DNA of 64,000 nucleotides from Delphinapterus leucas. Lineage: Eukaryota > Chordata > Mammalia > Artiodactyla > Monodontidae. Under the pieces are notes generated by a model, which saw nothing but the letters and a program-made list of their open reading frames with translations, was not told where the DNA came from and ran no database searches. A program made the translations under genes and the position numbers. The stretch covers positions 2,263,159-2,327,158 of the forward strand of contig NW_022098031.1 of the NCBI RefSeq assembly GCF_002288925.2. The letters run 5' to 3'. This document shows positions 1 through 10,840 of the stretch, one piece after another (the stretch's first letter is position 1; each line of letters begins with the position of its first letter).

Positions 1-279
1 AAAATTACCACGTTGAAAAGGAAAGACTTAAAGTCAATCTACTGACAGATTCTGTGAAGAATTTCCAGTAACCACAAAGCCAATAAATTTTAATTAAGAA
101 CAAATTGGTACTGTGACCTAAAAAGGATGCAAACATTTTCACCTTAAAGAAAGTAGAGATGTCTTTCCCTTATTTTCCCCAGTGATTCTAACGTTTTGTC
201 CATAAATATAAGATTTGGAACAAAAATGTTGGAGTAGTAACTGTATTGTGATTTTTTTCACCAAACCGTTTATTCTATC

Positions 280-625
280 TCCACAGTTCTACAGGTATCT
301 ATTTTTTTTATTTACCCATCTAGTGATTATTTTTGTAAATGTAAGAAAATATGAGTACATATATTAGTATATTTCTTGCACAAAGGATAACATACTATGT
401 ATATTGTTTGGCATCTTCCTTTTTTCATTCCACATTATGTCTTGGACGTTGCTCCATATCAATTTATAAAGATATTCTTCATTCCATTTTGCAGCTGCAT
501 TGTATTTGATTGTGTAGGCAGAGAAAAATTTATTCAATCAGGTCCAAACTGATGGATATGTGGGTCATTTCCAATACATTTCCACTACAAATAAGACTAC
601 AAAGAATAACTTTTTGCCTAAGTAA
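280..625 (-). mobile_element. ancient L1 3' portion, antisense (part 1)
   Basis: An AT-rich stretch that reads in reverse as the 3' end of an old, strongly diverged L1. Its pattern resembles the antisense of the usual L1 3' region: calls for a target near 'tccatatcaatttataaag', then a 'gatggatatgtgggtcatttcc' type motif around 550-580. It continues beyond the SINE at 626-748 into part 2. No open frame survives. Family within the L1M group is not resolved by eye; edges are approximate. Confidence 0.55.
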
Positions 626-748
626 TCCCCCCCCCCCCCCCCTCAGCCACCCCGCATGTGGGATCTTTGCTCCCTGACCAGGCATCGAAACCACGCCCGC
701 TGCATTGGAAGCGCAGAGTTTTAAGCACTGGACAGCCAGGGAAGTCTC
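626..748 (-). mobile_element. older tRNA-derived SINE (CHR-like), antisense, poly-C instead of poly-T tail
   Basis: In reverse it reads CTTCCCTGGCTGTCCAGTGC and on to a box-B-like region, as in older cetartiodactyl tRNA-Glu-derived SINEs with a short body. The 13-bp target duplication TTTGCCTAAGTAA is perfect at 613-625 and 749-761, so both edges are clear. The 3' tail, expected to be poly-T on this strand, is a run of 16 C at 627-642. A frame at 658-849 merely reads across the SINE and is not a gene. It interrupts the ancient L1. Confidence 0.85.
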
Positions 749-2240
749 TTTGCCTAAGTAATTTTATACTTGTGCTGGTACATCTTAGGAATAGAATCCT
801 AGAAGAGGGACTATCAGATGAATTAGTAAATGCTCAGCAACTTTTCTAGGTCTTCCCACATTCTTCATTGTAAGTGTTGAACTCTTTTGCATTCCCATCA
901 GCAATGGCTAAACCTTCCTGTTTCCATACAAGAGTTTGTTATCAAATTTGTAGATTTTTGCAAACGAGCTTAGAAATATAATTTTAATGTTTATTTTCAT
1001 TATCATGAATAAGGTTTTCTGTCTCTTCACATATTTAAGAGCTATTTTCGTATCTTCCTCTCTGAATAGTTTATATATTACAACAATTAGCCTTTTGTGT
1101 ATATTATATGCCTCAAATATTATTTCTCAGTATGTAATTATAATTTTTATTTATATTTTAGTGTTTTCTAGAATGCAAGTTTTAATGTACTCAAATTTAG
1201 TAATGTTTTGAGAAATAATTAAAAGTGTTCCCTTTTCTCTAGTGTATAAAACAATTTACCCATGCTTTAAGTACACATTGGTTTAAGTTTCCACATTTTC
1301 ATCTCTGATCCACTTGGAATTTATTGTGCAGTACGGTGTGACATGAATCCAATATTATCTCTTTTCAAATGACAAAATAGCAACAATCTTTAGCAGCAAG
1401 TTCTTATCTCCTCACATATTTGAGATGCCTCATTCTTCATATACTGCATTTCCACATGTATTTGTATCTATTTGTGGATTTAGGAACCTGTTCCACTGTA
1501 GGTCTGCACCAATAGTAAACTGCTTTAATTATAGAGGTTTTATAATATGTTTTAATATTTGGTAGGGTTATATCCCCCAATATTGTTCTTTTTTGGTGAC
1601 GTTTCCTGGTAATTCTTATTTGTTCATTTTGCTATATGAATTTTATAGTTAATGTAGAAAAATAAGGCTATAGACATTTTTATAGAAATCATGCAAATTT
1701 GCAATTTAGGAAGAGATGGCATTTTCATGATGTTGAATTTTCATATCCAAGAATAATATATGTTTTTATTTTTTGTTTAAATCTATTATGTGTCTTTTGG
1801 GGTATTAAACTTTTCCTCATATAGTTATTGCACAATTTTAATTTTTTGTGCTTAGGTATTTTTTTTGCTTTTTTGTTATTCTTACCACAGAAAACAGAAT
1901 TTTCTCTGGCATATCTTATAACTGGTTTCTTTGTATTGATTCCTATATGTATACCTCCTGTTATTTTACCACATTCTCTTATTGTTTTGTAGTTTTTCCA
2001 CTAAATTTCTTTGGTTTTCCAGTTATATAATCACATAAACTGTAAAACTCCTTTCATTTTTTATTTTATTCTTCTGACTGCATTCTTTTATCTAAATGCA
2101 GTGACTAACACCTCAGTACCATGTTAAGTAATAATGATAATAGTGGCATATTTGTTTTATACTTTGAAGAAATGCCTCTAATATGTTCTCAATATATTAA
2201 TTTTTCAATATATCACTCAACTTTTTCTACAAACAACCCT
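749..2240 (-). mobile_element. ancient L1 ORF2 remains, antisense (part 2)
   Basis: Continuation of the old antisense L1 after the SINE. Recognisable antisense ORF2 landmarks include the region with 'catctctgatccacttgg' near 1300-1320, 'ttttataatatgttttaata' near 1537-1556, and 'agtaataatgataatagtgg' near 2130. All are typical of diverged mammalian L1M ORF2. Reading frames are shattered; the short frames at 987-1211 and 1848-2030 are chance. Edges approximate. Confidence 0.6.
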
Positions 2241-2407
2241 AAAATTAAATGGTTTTCACAATAAACACTTCTTTCTTCTTCTCAGCTTGATGGGTTGATT
2301 GTGGCTTTGCCTGACTCCTCTGGTCTCAGTCTGGCTTAGCTCTGTAGGTTGACTTCAGGTCTGCTTCACATGTATCCCCCTGCTAGGATCCAGGTTAAAG
2401 GAACAGG
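2241..2407. other. unassigned, possibly an old LTR or DNA-element piece
   Basis: Mixed-composition stretch (CTGACTCC, CTCAGTCTGGC, CAGGTCTGC words) between the ancient L1 and the hAT element. It vaguely resembles old LTR-type sequence, but I cannot place it in a family. No open frame or regulatory motif was identified. Confidence 0.25.
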
Positions 2408-2415
2408 AATTAAGG

Positions 2416-2606
2416 CAGCAGTCCCTAACCATTTTGGCACCAGGGACCGGTTTTGTGGAAGGCAATTTTTCTACGGATGGGGTGCGGGATGGTTCAGGCA
2501 GTAATGTGAGCGATGGGGAGCGATGGGGAGCAGCAGATGAAGCTTCGCTAGCTCGCTGCTCACCTCCTGCTGTGCAGCCCGGTTCCTAACAGGCCACGGA
2601 CCCCTG
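2416..2606. mobile_element. short non-autonomous hAT DNA transposon with 8-bp TSD
   Basis: A 191-bp element starting CAGCAGTCCC and ending GGACCCCTG. Its ends form imperfect terminal inverted repeats (CAGcaGTCC versus CAGggGTCC). It is flanked by a perfect 8-bp duplication AATTAAGG at 2408-2415 and 2607-2614, the hAT hallmark. The body has the familiar mammalian motif GGCACCAGGGACCGGTTTTG and ends with GTTCCTAACAGGCCACGGAC. Inside, GATGGGGAGC is duplicated in tandem near 2514-2531. It carries no transposase. The exact family name is not certain. Confidence 0.85.
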
Positions 2607-2616
2607 AATTAAGGGA

Positions 2617-2786
2617 ATAAGTGTTCCACTGCTTGGAACAAATTTTAATTTTCATGTTTATTGATATAGCCATTTAGTGCTAAGAATTTTGCTCTGAGTA
2701 CTGCTTTAGCATCATGCCATAGATTATGATAAATAACAATTATTAGTATTGGTAAGTTTTACAATTTAATTTTGTATTTCCCCCTT
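2617..2786 (-). mobile_element. ancient L1 fragment, antisense
   Basis: Reads in reverse like the old L1 segment whose antisense contains 'gccatttagtgctaagaatt' followed by 'agtactgctttagcatcatg'. It probably continues the L1 remains that lie on the other side of the hAT insertion. No coding capacity. Confidence 0.5.
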
Positions 2787-2886
2787 GGCATATGAGGCTC
2801 TTTTTAAAGGGTTTTTATTTTATTTCCTTGTGGCAGAGCTTGGATTCTGCTGCTTCTCCTTCTACATCTCCTTTTTCTCCTTGTTC

Positions 2887-3010
2887 TTTTTTTTTTTCTT
2901 TGGCCACCTTAGGGCATGTAGGATATCATAGTTCCCTGACTAAGGATCGAACCCATGCCCCTTACAGTGGAAGCATGAGGTCTTAACCACTGGACCAACA
3001 GGGAAGTTCC
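2887..3010 (-). mobile_element. older tRNA-derived SINE, antisense
   Basis: Poly-T at about 2887-2898, then a body that in reverse begins GGAACTTCCCTGTTGGTCCA and includes the box-B-like GGGTTCGATCC, as in tRNA-Glu-derived cetartiodactyl SINEs. It is more diverged and shorter than the CHR copies further on. A short CTCCTT duplication flanks it but is too weak to fix the edges firmly. The frame at 2792-2986 is chance. Confidence 0.75.
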
Positions 3011-3595
3011 CTCCTTCTCATTATTCTTATCATTCATATTATTATAAAGAAAAAGGTAACATGGAAATGATTAGAAGGAGAGAATTAGTGAATATGAAAG
3101 AAGGAAAATGGAGAATAAACCAAGAATTATAAATGTGCAGAAAGAATAATAACAGAAATAATATTTAATAACAGAAATGAGGAAAACAGTTTTCATTAAA
3201 ATAGTAACTAAGTATACAGTTAAAAGGGAACCACTATGCTCCCACCCATATTAGATAAGATCCAAATCAAAACATGTCCTGACTAAAGGTTTAAATTTCA
3301 AAAAGAGATGAGAACAAAAGCCTATAAACTTTGGTCAAAAAAGTACTTGTAAATTTTATACTCAAACACAATAAGATGCCAAAAAGGCACTGGAGTAACA
3401 CTTAAAGGTATTGAACAAACATGTTTAAAACACAAGAATTTTATAAACAACCAAGTCTTCCATGTCAGAAGACAATTAATTTCTCAGATATACAAGGGCT
3501 TAGAAAACATATCACCTATGTACTCTTATTGAATATACCATTAACAAACGCACAACATACACACACATAAAACTTTAAGATTTTCTTGTTATTTA
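3011..3595. other. AT-rich DNA, nothing recognised
   Basis: A-rich single-copy-looking sequence between the SINE and L1 copy C. It contains no long frame, simple repeat or repeat family that I can identify. Confidence 0.4.
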
Positions 3596-3606
3596 TAACA
3601 AATATT

Positions 3607-6295
3607 ATTTTTTAACATCTTTATTGGAGTATAATTGCTTTACAATGGTGTGTGTTTCTGCTTTATAACAAAGTGAATCAGCTATACATATACGTATGTT
3701 CCCATATCTCCTCCCTCTTGTTTCTCCCTCCCACCTTCCCTATCCCACCCCTCTAGGTGGTCAGAAAGCACAGAGCTGATCTCCCTGTGCTATGTGGTAC
3801 TTCCCACTAGCTATCTATTTTACTTTTGGTGGTGTATATATGTCCATGCCACTTTCTCACTTCGTCCCAGCTTACCTTCCCCACTCCCCATGTCCTCAAG
3901 TCCATTCTCTACGTTTCTGTCTTTATTCCTGTCGTGCCCCTAGGTTCTTCAAAACCATTTTTTTCTTTTTTTTAGATTCCATATATATATGTGTTAACAT
4001 ACTTTGTTTTTCTTTTTCTGACTTACTTCACTCTGTATGACAGACTCTAGGTCCATCCACCTCACTACAAATAACTCAATTTCGTTTCTTTTTATGGCTA
4101 AGTAATATTCTGTTGTATATATGTGCCACATCTTCTTTATCCATTCATCTGTTGATGGACACTTAGGTTGCTTCCAAGTCCTGGCTATTGTAAATAGAGC
4201 TACAGTGAACACTGTGGTACATGACTCTTTTTGAATTACGGTTTTCTCAGGGTATATGCCCAGTAGTGGGATTGCTGGGTCATATGGTAGTCATATTTTT
4301 AATTTTTTAAGAAACCTCCATCCACACTGTTCTCCATAGAGGCTGTATCAGTTTACATTCCCACCAACAGTGCAAGAGGGTTCCATTTCCTCCACACCCT
4401 CTCCCGCATATATTGTTTGTAGATTTTTTGATGATGGCCATTCTGAACAGTGTGAGGTGATACCTCATTGCAGTTTTGATTTGAATTTCTCTAATGACTG
4501 TGATGTTGAGCATCCTTTCAAGTGTTTGCTGGCAATCTGTATATCTTCTTTGGAGAAATGTCTGTTTAGGTCTTCTGCCCATTTTTGGATTTGGTGGTTT
4601 GTTTTTTTGATATTGAGCTGCATGAGCTGCTTGTAAGTTTTGGAGATTAATCCTTTGTCAGCTGCTTCATTTGAAAATATTTTCTCCCATTCTGAGGGTT
4701 GTCTTTTCGTCTCGTTTATGGTTTCCTTTGCTGTGCAAAAGCTTTTAAGTTTCAACAGGTCCCATTTTTAAAATTTTGTTTTTATTTCTATTACTCTGCA
4801 AGGTGGGTAAAAAATGATCTTCCTGTGATTTATGTCATAGAGTGTTCTGGCTATGTTTTCTTCTAAGAGTTTTATAGTGTCTGGACTTACATTTAGTTCT
4901 TTAATCCATTTTGAGTTTATTTCTGTGTATCGTGTTAGGAAGCGTTCTAATTTCATTCTTTTACATGTAGCTGTCCAGTTTTCGCAGCATCACTTGCTGA
5001 AGAGGCTGACTTGTCTCTATTGTATACTCTTGCCTCCTTTATCAAAGATAAGGTGACCATATGTGCGTGGGTTTATCTCTGGGTTCTCTATCCTGTTCTA
5101 TTGATCTATATTTCTGTTTTTGTGCCAGTACCATACTGTCTTGCTTACTGTAGCTTTGTAGCATAGGCTGAAGTCAGAGAGCCTGATTCCTCCAGCTCCA
5201 TTTTTCTTTCTTAAGTTGCTTTGGCTATTCGGGGTCTTTTGTGTTTCCATGCAAATTGTGAAATTTTTTGCTCTAGTTCTGTGAAAAATGCCATTGGTAG
5301 TTTGATAGGGATTGCACTGAATCTGTAGATTGCATAGGGTAGTATAGTCATTTCACAATGTTGATTCTTCCAATCCAAGAACATGGTATGTCTCTCCATC
5401 TGTTTGTATCATCTTTCATTTCTTTCATTAGTGTCTTATAGCTTTTTGCATACAGGTCTTTTGTCTCCTTAGGTAGGTTTATTCCTAGGTATTTTATTCT
5501 TTTTGCTGCAGTGGTAAACGGGAGTGTTTCCTTAATTTCTATTTCAGATTTTTCATCTTTAGTGTATAGGAATGCAAGAGATTTCTGTGCATTACTTTTG
5601 TATCCTGCTACTTTACCAGATTCATTGATTAGCTCTAGTGGTTTTTCTGATGGCCTCTTTAGGATTCTCTACGTATAGTATCATGTCATCTGTAAACACT
5701 GACAGCTTTACTTCTTTTCCAATTTGTATTCCTTTTATTTCTTTTTCTTCTCTGATTGCTGTGGCTAAAACTTCCAAACTATGTTGAATAATAGTGGTGA
5801 GAGTGGACAACCTTGTCTTATTCCTGATCTTAGAGGAAATGGTTTCAGTTTTTCACCACTGAGAATGATGTTGGCTGTGGTTTGTCATCTACGGCCTTTA
5901 TTATGTTCAGGTAAGTTCCCTCTATGCCTACTTTCTGGACAGTTTTTCTCATAAATGGGTGTTGAATTTTGTCAGGTTTTTTCTGTATCTATTGAGATGA
6001 TCATATGGTTTTTCTCCTTCAATTTTTTAATATGGTTCATCACATTGATTGATTTGCGTATATTGAAGAATCCTTGCATTCCTGGGATAAACCCCACTTG
6101 ATCATGGTGCATGATCCTTTTAATGTGCTGTTGGATTCTGTTTGCTAGTATTTTGTTGAGGATTTTTGCATGTATGTTTATCAGAGATATTGGCCTGTAT
6201 TTTTCTTTTTTTGTGACATCTTTGTCTCATTTTGGTATCAGGGTGATAGTGGCCTCTAAAATGAGTTTGAGAGTGTTCCTCCCTCTGCTATATTT
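3607..6295 (-). mobile_element. 5'-truncated L1 (copy C), antisense
   Basis: A 2.69-kb L1 insertion on the minus strand. Its 3' UTR lies at the low-coordinate end (TTTATTGGAGTATAATTGC is the reverse of the usual L1 3' end) and it is truncated inside the ORF2 reverse-transcriptase region at 6295. An 11-bp duplication TAACAAATATT occurs at 3596-3606 and 6296-6306, fixing both edges and showing ordinary target-primed insertion. It belongs to the cetartiodactyl L1 type, like copies A and B below, and is moderately diverged. Confidence 0.92.
3975..6295 (-). pseudogene. L1 ORF2 3' two-thirds, broken
   Basis: ORF2p is the L1 endonuclease/reverse transcriptase. Only the part from the RT domain onward is present. 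Fragments in several frames carry the RT catalytic box as FTDDMILY (near 5680-5700), so the two aspartates survive with Ala changed to Thr. Later come the C-terminal [20 protein letters not shown] region (near 4340-4400) and the final IARTWKQPKCPS block near 4170. Frameshifts and stops separate them. No endonuclease domain is present because of 5' truncation. Confidence 0.85.
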
Positions 6296-6311
6296 TAACA
6301 AATATTTTAAT

Positions 6312-6425
6312 ATGATACTATGCATCAGATACTCTGCCAAGAGTTGGGATAAGCTGGTGACCAAAACAGAAGCGGATCCTGTCTTCATGGAGATTTACAG
6401 AGAAAAACACAAGAAAAACCATAAC
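6312..6425 (+). repeat. possible ancient mammalian repeat fragment
   Basis: The words ACTCTGCCAAGAGTTGGGAT and CCTGTCTTCATGGAGATTTA match the style of an old mammal-wide repeat seen again at 45600-45715 and 57195-57305 (tactgtgcc..., gtgaacaa..., ccctgtcttcatggagctt). The class (L2- or MIR-related) cannot be fixed by eye. The 114-aa frame at 6111-6455 spans the L1 edge and this repeat and is not a gene. Confidence 0.45.
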
Positions 6426-8289
6426 CTTAAAAAAATAGGTGGGGGGGGCTTTTAGATAAAAGAACTTTTTTAAGTTTTCATAAAGTTTGGTTCTTGACTT
6501 CAGGAAGTCGTTCAATTCATTAAATTTTTCTCATGTGGACTGGATAAATACTGGTTCTGAATTTGTATTTTCCTAAGGGAAAATGTGATTTTTGAGCCAC
6601 ATCCTTAATCCTACAATTCTCATGTAATTTCCTGTCTTTTTAAGAACCCACTTAAAATTATTGTGCTGAAAGTAAAACAAACAAAAAATATTATTCGCTG
6701 TCTCCAAAAAGGGAATCCTTGTCGAGATAAAATCTGTAAATGTTCCTTTATTGACCACTGTTAAAATCATATATGAAATAATCTCAACAATGTAAAGTAA
6801 AAGTCTCTATAAAATAGAAGACAATTCTTTTAAGGGTCTATTTTTTATAGTGCTGAGGCTACTGTAACTAATAAAATGTGATGTTAGTACACTTAATGTA
6901 CAAAGAACTCTTTCAAATTTATCAGTGACATATTGGAACCTAGTTTTAAAAAAGATCAAAGACCTGAAAAGACAATTTATTAACACCAAGTTATTTTATG
7001 AAATCATGCTCAACCTCACTGAGAGAAAATTAAAATTTATTCAAATGTTGAGATGCATATTTTAGCCTATCAAAATGAAAAAAAAAAGATTTGAATGTGC
7101 ATAATTTTGAGCCTACAATTCTACTTCTATAAATGTTTCTTAGGCATTACATTCAGTAACGTGGATATAGACATTTCTACAAGGGTGCAACTAGAACATT
7201 GCATAAAATAAGTGCTTTTTGTCTGGATAGGCTTGTTATTAGAATACAGATGGATATAACTCCCTCCCAGATTTCCAAAGAAATGGCCAAAAAGAAGAAA
7301 AAACATGGAGGAAAATTTTGTGTTAGAAAAAAAGCCAGTCTTTTGAAGCTTTGGTGAATCTATGTTAGTTAGTAATGCCGGCAGAATGAGCTTCTTATAT
7401 GAAAGCACAAGTGCTGGAGAAGCAATAAGGAAGACACTCATAACTTGATTACCACTGCAGATTCGAAGCAGGGGATGCTTGTTCTCGAGACCAGTTCATA
7501 CAAGATATAAGAAGTTTAAACTTGCATATAATACAGCTCTCAGAATAAGAAACAGGATAGATTATTAGCAGTGATCAAATAAATGTAAGAAGAAAACACT
7601 GCTAACCTGAAAAAAGTCCTTGAACTTCTTTCTAAAACAATTTTAACTAAGAAAAAGAGACCAAATCCTAGACAAAGTCTGGTAATGTACAGGATGCAGG
7701 CAAAACAAAACAAATCTGTACAAATACCCTTAGAACACAAATCAGTTTTTCAGCAGGCATCTGTGCAATATTGAGTATTTTTTAAAGTTTTAAAGTAAAA
7801 ATGATTGTACATTCAGAAAATATTTATCCAACCAAATTGTCATTCTTCTCAAAGAAAATGCCAAGCCATTCTCAGATATTAGGAGGCCAATATACTTTCT
7901 TTTTAAAAAATAATCAAAGAGATACTTCAATTGACTGAGAGATAAATGACATGAAGAATGGAAGAATAAAGAGACTGTGATTTTAAAAGGATTTAAGTTG
8001 AGACACAGAAGCAAAGATTTAGTTTAAAAATTAATTCCTATGGCCAAAAGTAATCAAACATTAAATAATTAGTAGGAAAGTAAATAATTTAAAAAATATG
8101 AATGCAATGTACTTCCCAGATAACATCAACAAAAATACAGACTAAACATGCAGAAAGACCAACACTGTCACTTATGAGAATAAATGGATCTAGATTTTAA
8201 AATACAGGTAAGTAAGTATATTAAAGCCCTGCCAGGCTGTTTACTGAACAAAATAAAATTGTAGGAATGCAATGATTAAAATAGACTTT
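6426..8289. other. AT-rich DNA, no gene seen
   Basis: Single-copy-looking AT-rich sequence. Several short minus-strand frames (for example 104 aa at 7127-7441) are hydrophobic or low-complexity with no recognisable domain, start context or partner, and are most likely chance. A G run of 8 occurs at 6440-6447. Confidence 0.4.
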
Positions 8290-9180
8290 TTCATACTCCC
8301 TCTACTGAACACCATCTCGAGTTCATAGATTTTTAGTCGCTCTCAGATATTGACTAAAAACCTCATTCTCTAGTTTATAAAGTCCACTTTGATCTAAAGC
8401 AAAAGCTGACTTCCTTTTTCCTTTCAAAACTTCTTTTCTTCTCCCCTCACTGATGCCTGACTCAACCCACCACACAGAAAGGGGGTGGGTTCCAAGGTTT
8501 GGCCTCCTCCCCATCAAGCTAGGCCAGCCTCAGCAAGAGTGAGAAATCCCAAGAGTGCACAACCTTACATGGCAGGTGCTACTGTAGTCTGGCAACCTAG
8601 AACCATGCTTGTGCCAGAAATTTAAATCTCGTTTTATTTGCTTTTTCTGCCCGTGAGGTGCTTTTGTGGGCCTTTTGGAGACCCCATCACTGGACTGTCT
8701 CACCTGCAGCGGGCTGATATGTGTGGCGCTGCCTCTGGTGATCAGTTTTGGCCTTCCCACTGTCTTGCCTTCGGGAGGACCTCACCACATGGACCCAATC
8801 ACTGGGGCTGTTTCCCATCAGGCTTACTCTCACCCAACTACCTTCCCCAGAACGTTCCACAGGAAAACCCACAGCCATACTGTGAACCTCAGTGTTTCCA
8901 GGACGTCTCCCTCCCCTCTGTCACACCAGTCCCCTCCAGCCAGCCTCTGGCCTTCAGCCGTTTCTCAGCCTTGATACGGACACCGGCCGCAGTGTCTTTC
9001 CAATTCCAGGACACGGATCAATCTTTCTGAACGTGCTCTTGGGAGCTTTCTTCCCTGGCTGGGAAGGAGTGACAGGTCTATGCCTGTGGGAAGGAGGAAG
9101 ACACCAGTGCTCCATAGAATTCCTCATTCTCTTCAGAGAAACTATCCTCTCTAAGGAATGCTTAGCTCTTGCTCATTAAA
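8290..9180. other. unidentified GC-rich block with overlapping frames
   Basis: Roughly 900 bp of clearly higher GC and scattered CpG in AT-rich surroundings. Frames of 130 aa (8638-9030) and 102 aa (8666-8974) overlap on the plus strand. Frames of 76 aa (8530-8760) and 63 aa (8687-8878) lie on the minus strand. The plus products are rich in Pro, Ser, Cys and Phe and show no domain I know. On the minus strand GCAAATAAAACGAG contains AATAAA, and on the plus strand a variant ATTAAA lies near 9176. An old LTR or a processed pseudogene would both fit; I cannot identify either. Confidence 0.35.
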
Positions 9181-9299
9181 TGTGTGATGGGATACAGATT
9201 AGCAGTGGCAGAACCAGATGTGAACACCTCTCATATATGTCTGGCATGACAGTTCTATACCTAGAATGACAGGTTACTTTGCACTGATTGTTCTCAGAT

Positions 9300-9800
9300 T
9301 TGAGGCCAGACTTCAAAACAGAGCAGTCTTCAATATTTTCTTACATACTTACTCTGCAAATCCAAAGGCCTTTGTTATCTGGCTCCTGTATACCCTCTAA
9401 CCTCATTCCCACCTGCTCCATGCCATCCGGCAACAATGGCTTTCTTTCAGTTCCTAAATGTTACGCACCTGTTCTTTCCTCTTCCTAGAACACTATTCTC
9501 TTAAATCTTTGCGTCACTGGATCTTTATTCAGAAATTAGCAATTACTCAGAGAAAACTTCTCTGCTCACTTATCCCGAATATCTCATATCCCCTTTATCC
9601 CATTCAGTTGCTTTATTGTCTTCATAGTGCTTACTAATATCTAAAATATGATCTGCCTCTCCCACATGAAGGTAAATTTCAGGGAAGTAAGAACCTAGGA
9701 TGTATTTCACACCACTCTATCCCCAGAGACTAGAGAGCTGGCTGCTTCAGGCTGTGTACCAACAGATAGTGACTGAACAGAATAAACAGTTAAAATAGAA
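9300..9800 (+). mobile_element. L2 3' end remnant
   Basis: Pattern of the mammalian L2 3' region in sense order: pyrimidine-rich segment (CTGGCTCCTGTATACCCTC near 9380), TTCTCTGCTCACTTAT, TTTATTGTCTTCATAGTGCT near 9611-9630, then ATGAAGGTAAATTTCAGGGA and CACTCTATCCCCAGAGACTA, ending near GTGACTGAACAG. It is heavily diverged and encodes nothing; the 66-aa frame at 9288-9488 lies in it by chance. Confidence 0.7.
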
Positions 9801-10079
9801 CAAACAATGTAGGATATAAAAGGATAGTATATTTTGTATAAAAGAGACAATCAACAAAGAAATGGGAGAAAGAAGTAAAAAAAATAAAATAAAAATAAAA
9901 GTATAGGTAAAATTTTACCAGGAAAGTACAAACTTAAGGAAGGAGAAGTGTAAATATTAAATTTTGAGAACTTACACTGAATAGGTATACAAGTAAAAGG
10001 ACAAGCCAAAATTAATACAGACCTTTCATTATCTTTTAGTGTCAAATGTCAGCGCATCAAAGATGGTACCATGAGACTA
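9801..10079. other. AT-rich spacer
   Basis: A-rich DNA with a stretch of AAATAAAATAAAAATAAAA near 9881-9900. No gene or family recognised. Confidence 0.4.
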
Positions 10080-10215
10080 CAAAATGAGCTCAGTGAGAGC
10101 AGGAACTTTTGGATTTGTCTTTTTCATTAACTACTATATCCACAGAACCCAGAAAAATGCCCGGAATATGATGGATATTCCGTAAATATTTGTTGAATAT
10201 TTGTTGAATAATGAC
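10080..10215 (+). mobile_element. L2 3' terminal remnant
   Basis: GTGAGAGCAGGAACTTTTGG, then TATATCCACAGAACCCAGAA and ATATTTGTTGAATA are the diverged form of the L2 3' terminus. The last motif is duplicated in tandem at 10187-10209. Confidence 0.65.
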
Positions 10216-10762
10216 TCAACAATTTAAAGCAAACACATTATAAACTCAATAAAAATTGAAGAAAAACTGATGGTAGTTGAATTGTTCAAAATATCATTCA
10301 AATCATTAAGTAAAACAGATACATCGATGAATGTTTAAAATAATGTCATTATTATCAATGATAATATTCCTTTGCAAATACCTTTAGTTCTTTCATCCCT
10401 CTTTTTTTCATGTATTTACCTGGAACAACCACAATCATGACATTTTCATGTGCTTTTTGGAATGAATTTTGTAAGAATATTGTATAATGAATAACTTATT
10501 AATATAATAACTTGATTTAAATTAAATATTTTACTTTGTAAGGAAAGAATACATATTTTTGCAAATATTTACAAACCTTATTATAAATCAGGCTACGCTT
10601 AATGAATATTTCAATCAGCTCCTAAAAGTCATATTTATACAGGTATAATATCTAATTACAGTGTAACAAACTAGGTATTTATGAAAAAAGTTTAAATAAG
10701 AAACATCCATTCACTGTTAAGAAAAGAAAGTCTGAAACAATTATTGTTTCAAAGGAGAAACC
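10216..10762. other. AT-rich DNA, nothing recognised
   Basis: No gene, repeat family or notable signal seen. Confidence 0.4.
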
Positions 10763-10840
10763 AAAACAAAGAATTTGAAAAAATTTTAATAAAAATGTAC
10801 AAAAACAAAGAATTTGAAAAAATTTTAATAAAAATGTACA
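10763..10840. repeat. 39-bp perfect tandem duplication
   Basis: Two head-to-tail copies of an A-rich 39-bp unit starting AAAACAAAGAATTTG, at 10763-10801 and 10802-10840. The near identity of the copies in otherwise diverged DNA implies a recent local slippage or duplication. Confidence 0.9.

Noticed and set aside
6111..6455. 114-aa plus frame
   Set aside because: It starts in antisense L1 copy C and crosses the target duplication into unrelated DNA.
10763..10840. CRISPR-like repeat
   Set aside because: Only two adjacent copies with no spacer, in a mammalian genome; a simple tandem duplication.
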